Made by a program: the position numbers and the translations under genes. From Scytonema hofmannii PCC 7110 (GTDB taxonomy: Bacteria; Cyanobacteriota; Cyanobacteriia; Cyanobacteriales; Nostocaceae), in the NCBI RefSeq assembly GCF_000346485.2, contig NZ_KQ976356.1:70153-134152 (forward strand): DNA of 64,000 nt, in the 5' to 3' direction. Below are positions 61,923 to 64,000 of the stretch, piece after piece. The notes beneath the pieces were generated by a model, which was not told the origin of the DNA, did not search any database, and was given only the letters and a program-made list of their open reading frames with translations. Positions within the stretch are counted from its first letter, which is position 1; the number at the start of each line of letters is the position of its first letter.

Positions 61923-63005
61923 TTAGTGAGAAGAGTTTATTTCTTCCAAAAGTGCCGATAGCCAATTGAGGTAAGCTAATCTTAGAGATGAAACTATTTG
62001 ACTATCTAGAGTTCCTATAGAACCACATAAATCAAGTGCTGGCAAAAAAACACCTCCTTCCAAAATTCGTAAAATGGGAAAACTCAAATGCTTTTTAAAG
62101 TAAGAAAATATTAGAGCAATATCCAGTTCTTGTGCTAGAAACAAATTGTTAGCATTAGTAACAAAAGCGAAGTATAAATCTGAATAAGATATCTTCTCAT
62201 TTTCTAGTGCCAATTGACAACAATCTAGATAACGCTTGCGTAACAATTTGTTGGGTAAATCAATTTCAGAATCAAATAAAGGTACAGAAACTTGCTTGTA
62301 CAAAAAACTGAGATATATTGCTTCTAAAAGCGCAGTATCGAAAGTATAGTTCCGCAATAAAGAATAATCTTGAATAGCAGGTACAAGCGTCGGAGGAGCA
62401 CCTACCAAAGAAAATCGAGATTCATAATACATTTCCGACAGTGAAACCAACTGACAATTGTTAATAACATTGAACCAGTGGAGAGAATTTAGCTTAGCTA
62501 CAATTAGTTCAGAAGCTGGTAAACGTGATGCAACTGACACATTCTTAACTGAAAAAAATTCAGTATTTTTCAAACCAATGACTTGGTTTAAAGACTGACG
62601 AATAGTACCCACTTTCTCTCCATAAGAGACTATACCGTTCTCAATATGAGCTTTAGAAGCAGTTAAGATTGTGTTTGTAGTAGCGCTAGAAACAACATCC
62701 TTCCGCAACCAACGTACAAACTCCCGATGTTTCTCATAACCGAATAGATTAAAAACAAATTTAAGTGCTAACCAACATAAAGTATCAACCTCCTTGAATG
62801 TGCTATTCTCATCAATAATTTGACGCTGGCGGCGCAGTTTTAGTGGTAGTGCTTCGATAAAAGATTTGATTCCTTTACCAATAATTCCAGGACAAACAAG
62901 ATTGCATATATCTTCTGCTAGGAACTCAATACCCGTATCGATATCTAAAATCCTCATAGGATTACCTTGAAAAATAACCTTTCGAGGTAGCCAGTAGTTA
63001 CTCAT
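61923..63005 (-). CDS. hypothetical protein with a BRO-N-like start
   Basis: 360 residues. The opening PRKVIFQGNPMRILDIDTGI, then EFLAEDICNLV, resembles the BRO-N domain of phage and plasmid proteins (FxGxxhRhhxxxGxxWFhAxDhC). This is only a pattern match by eye. The rest is a Leu-rich helical region without recognisable motifs. It is the first gene of a minus-strand run with the two ParA-like NTPases, so it may be part of that operon. Function unknown. Confidence 0.6.
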   Translation of the reverse strand: MSNYWLPRKVIFQGNPMRILDIDTGIEFLAEDICNLVCPGIIGKGIKSFIEALPLKLRRQRQIIDENSTFKEVDTLCWLALKFVFNLFGYEKHREFVRWLRKDVVSSATTNTILTASKAHIENGIVSYGEKVGTIRQSLNQVIGLKNTEFFSVKNVSVASRLPASELIVAKLNSLHWFNVINNCQLVSLSEMYYESRFSLVGAPPTLVPAIQDYSLLRNYTFDTALLEAIYLSFLYKQVSVPLFDSEIDLPNKLLRKRYLDCCQLALENEKISYSDLYFAFVTNANNLFLAQELDIALIFSYFKKHLSFPILRILEGGVFLPALDLCGSIGTLDSQIVSSLRLAYLNWLSALLEEINSSH

Positions 63006-63320
63006 TACAATCCAAACCTGACTAGTCTGTTCGCTAGATGGTTTCTAGTATGCACTTTCTCTTTCCAAAAATCAATCAACAGAAATCTATTTTTTACCAA
63101 CATTAGTTGAAAGATAAAACAGTAATGATTTTTCTATACTTTGCAGGTATTCTTGTAAACTATAAAAAATTTAATTCGAGATGATAGGCAAGTATTTTCA
63201 AGCAAAAAATTATTAAAAATAAATTTATTTAATTTCAAAAATTATTAGTAGATAAAAAATAATCCCATCAGCTAAATTGAAAATTGAACCGTATCCTTTT
63301 TGTAAGAAGGCTCTAAATCT
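63006..63320. other. AT-rich intergenic region between divergent genes
   Basis: Very AT-rich, no frame; should contain the promoters of the flanking genes. Confidence 0.5.
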
Positions 63321-63809
63321 ATGAGTAGTAACTACAAAACAATAAATATTAACGGTATTAGTATCAATATTTATCGACATAGAAGAGATACAAAATGGTA
63401 TCAAACAAAAAATCATCTATTTCTAGATGCCAACCAGGTAAGTGGAGTTATTGGTAAGAAGTTTAGTACAATTTTGAGCTTTATAAGAGCAGAAGAAAAA
63501 CGCGGAGAACCAGTTTCACACCACGATATCGAGTTTTTGATAGAGAAAAATGAACTGTCAGAAGTAAAACCCATCACTATCGAAACTGCTACGCTTTACT
63601 GGCTGCAATGGGCTGTACTAGGAAATTGGACTGCTATCAAACTTTGTCGCGGAATAATTAACAATCCCTTGTATAAAACAGCTGAAGAGTTATTTGATAG
63701 CACCGACACAAGAGAAAAAGTTGTCAGAATCATAAACAAAAACTACGACTATTACTGCAAAGATGACTATTGGCTTCAAAGAATGTACCAAGAAAAGAAA
63801 GTAAGTTAG
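63321..63809 (+). CDS. hypothetical protein, 162 residues
   Basis: MSSNYKTININGISINIYRH continues with FLDANQVSGVIGKKFSTILS and a Trp/Tyr-rich C-terminal half (YWLQWAVLGNWTAIKLCRGI, DYYCKDDYWLQRMYQ). The layout of a short beta start followed by a DANQVSGVIG helix is reminiscent of BRO/KilA-type domains, but I would not assign it. It is divergent from the 61923 gene. Confidence 0.6.
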   Translation: MSSNYKTININGISINIYRHRRDTKWYQTKNHLFLDANQVSGVIGKKFSTILSFIRAEEKRGEPVSHHDIEFLIEKNELSEVKPITIETATLYWLQWAVLGNWTAIKLCRGIINNPLYKTAEELFDSTDTREKVVRIINKNYDYYCKDDYWLQRMYQEKKVS

Positions 63810-63888
63810 TCACGGTTGTTGCTAAAAACAGCGGTAAGAGATGTCAATAATTATGCAATGGTATGAAGCGCCCGCATAAAGGCGATAT

Positions 63889-63918
63889 CCACACGCACAA
63901 GTTACTTAATGCGTGTGG
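63889..63918. other. stem-loop downstream of the last gene
   Basis: Perfect nine-base inverted repeat CCACACGCA / TGCGTGTGG with a twelve-base loop and no T-tract. Confidence 0.5.
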
Positions 63919-64000
63919 GCATTGCACAAATCATATATAGCGGTTCTCAGTTGGTAGCTGCTGTACTTGGGACATATACCCAGTACCCGTATTTTTCTAA

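Overview
This window reads as part of a large mobilizable plasmid from a filamentous, Nostoc-like cyanobacterium. The evidence is the frequent GCGATCGC (HIP1-type) octamers, low GC with intergenic repeats built on GAATTCAG and AACCGCAGAG, plasmid partition genes, a MOB relaxase, plasmid-type DNA polymerase III subunits, and a dense tRNA array next to an HNH nuclease gene. No rRNA, ribosomal-protein or central-metabolism operons are present, and I recognised no replication initiator.

Layout. 1-3.5 kb: an IS4-type transposase fragment, two small paralogous proteins and a 402-residue protein with a cyanobacterial signalling-type N-terminal domain. 4-10 kb: replication functions, with clamp-loader subunits delta and delta', a protein carrying a sliding-clamp-binding pentapeptide at each end, a lipoprotein, an unknown 412-residue protein, and two single-strand-binding-type proteins. 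10,194-17,911: a Tn7-like transposon with tnsA, tnsB, tnsC and tnsD and no cargo, bounded by TGTAC ends and a TTGAC target duplication, inserted directly before the parA start codon. Its tnsB is split in two and its tnsC has an in-frame stop. 17.9-27 kb: parA, two parB paralogues, small unknown genes, and two divergently transcribed actin-like ATPase genes around a repeat-rich control region. 27.6-31.2 kb: 31 tRNA-like genes plus remnants, all on the minus strand downstream of an HNH nuclease gene. The array appears to cover all 20 amino acids, with one isoleucine call uncertain. Two leucine tRNAs carry insertions in the T-loop. The island lies between two diverged copies of a sequence rich in CTCTTAC motifs.

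32.9-38.6 kb: mobilization genes (ribbon-helix-helix accessory protein and MOB relaxase), a TPR-like protein, a FolD-like enzyme with a C-terminal extension, and a family 2 glycosyltransferase. 38.6-42.1 kb: a STAND ATPase with pentapeptide repeats whose N-terminal domain lies in another frame upstream, joined at a run of nine A; the module sits between two copies of the glycosyltransferase gene end. 42.2-47.4 kb: a membrane protein with LGFP repeats and a 1370-residue protein combining a subtilase, LysM, CHAP and phosphodiester-glycosidase-like domains.

48.3-57.5 kb: a 2786-residue multidomain protein and a small downstream partner. It shows the two hallmark motifs of a two-barrel RNA polymerase, an AlkB-like dioxygenase domain, two NADAR-like domains and a SLOG (YpsA-like) domain between them. 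This is the strongest candidate for an undescribed system. 57.7-64 kb: a small membrane protein, a response regulator with Asn in place of the phosphoacceptor Asp, two ParA-like NTPases with a membrane protein, and unknown genes.

The genes together suggest a self-maintaining element that brings its own replication accessories, segregation systems, translation supplements, mobilization functions and conflict-type proteins. Functional statements rest on motifs read by eye; no database search was made.
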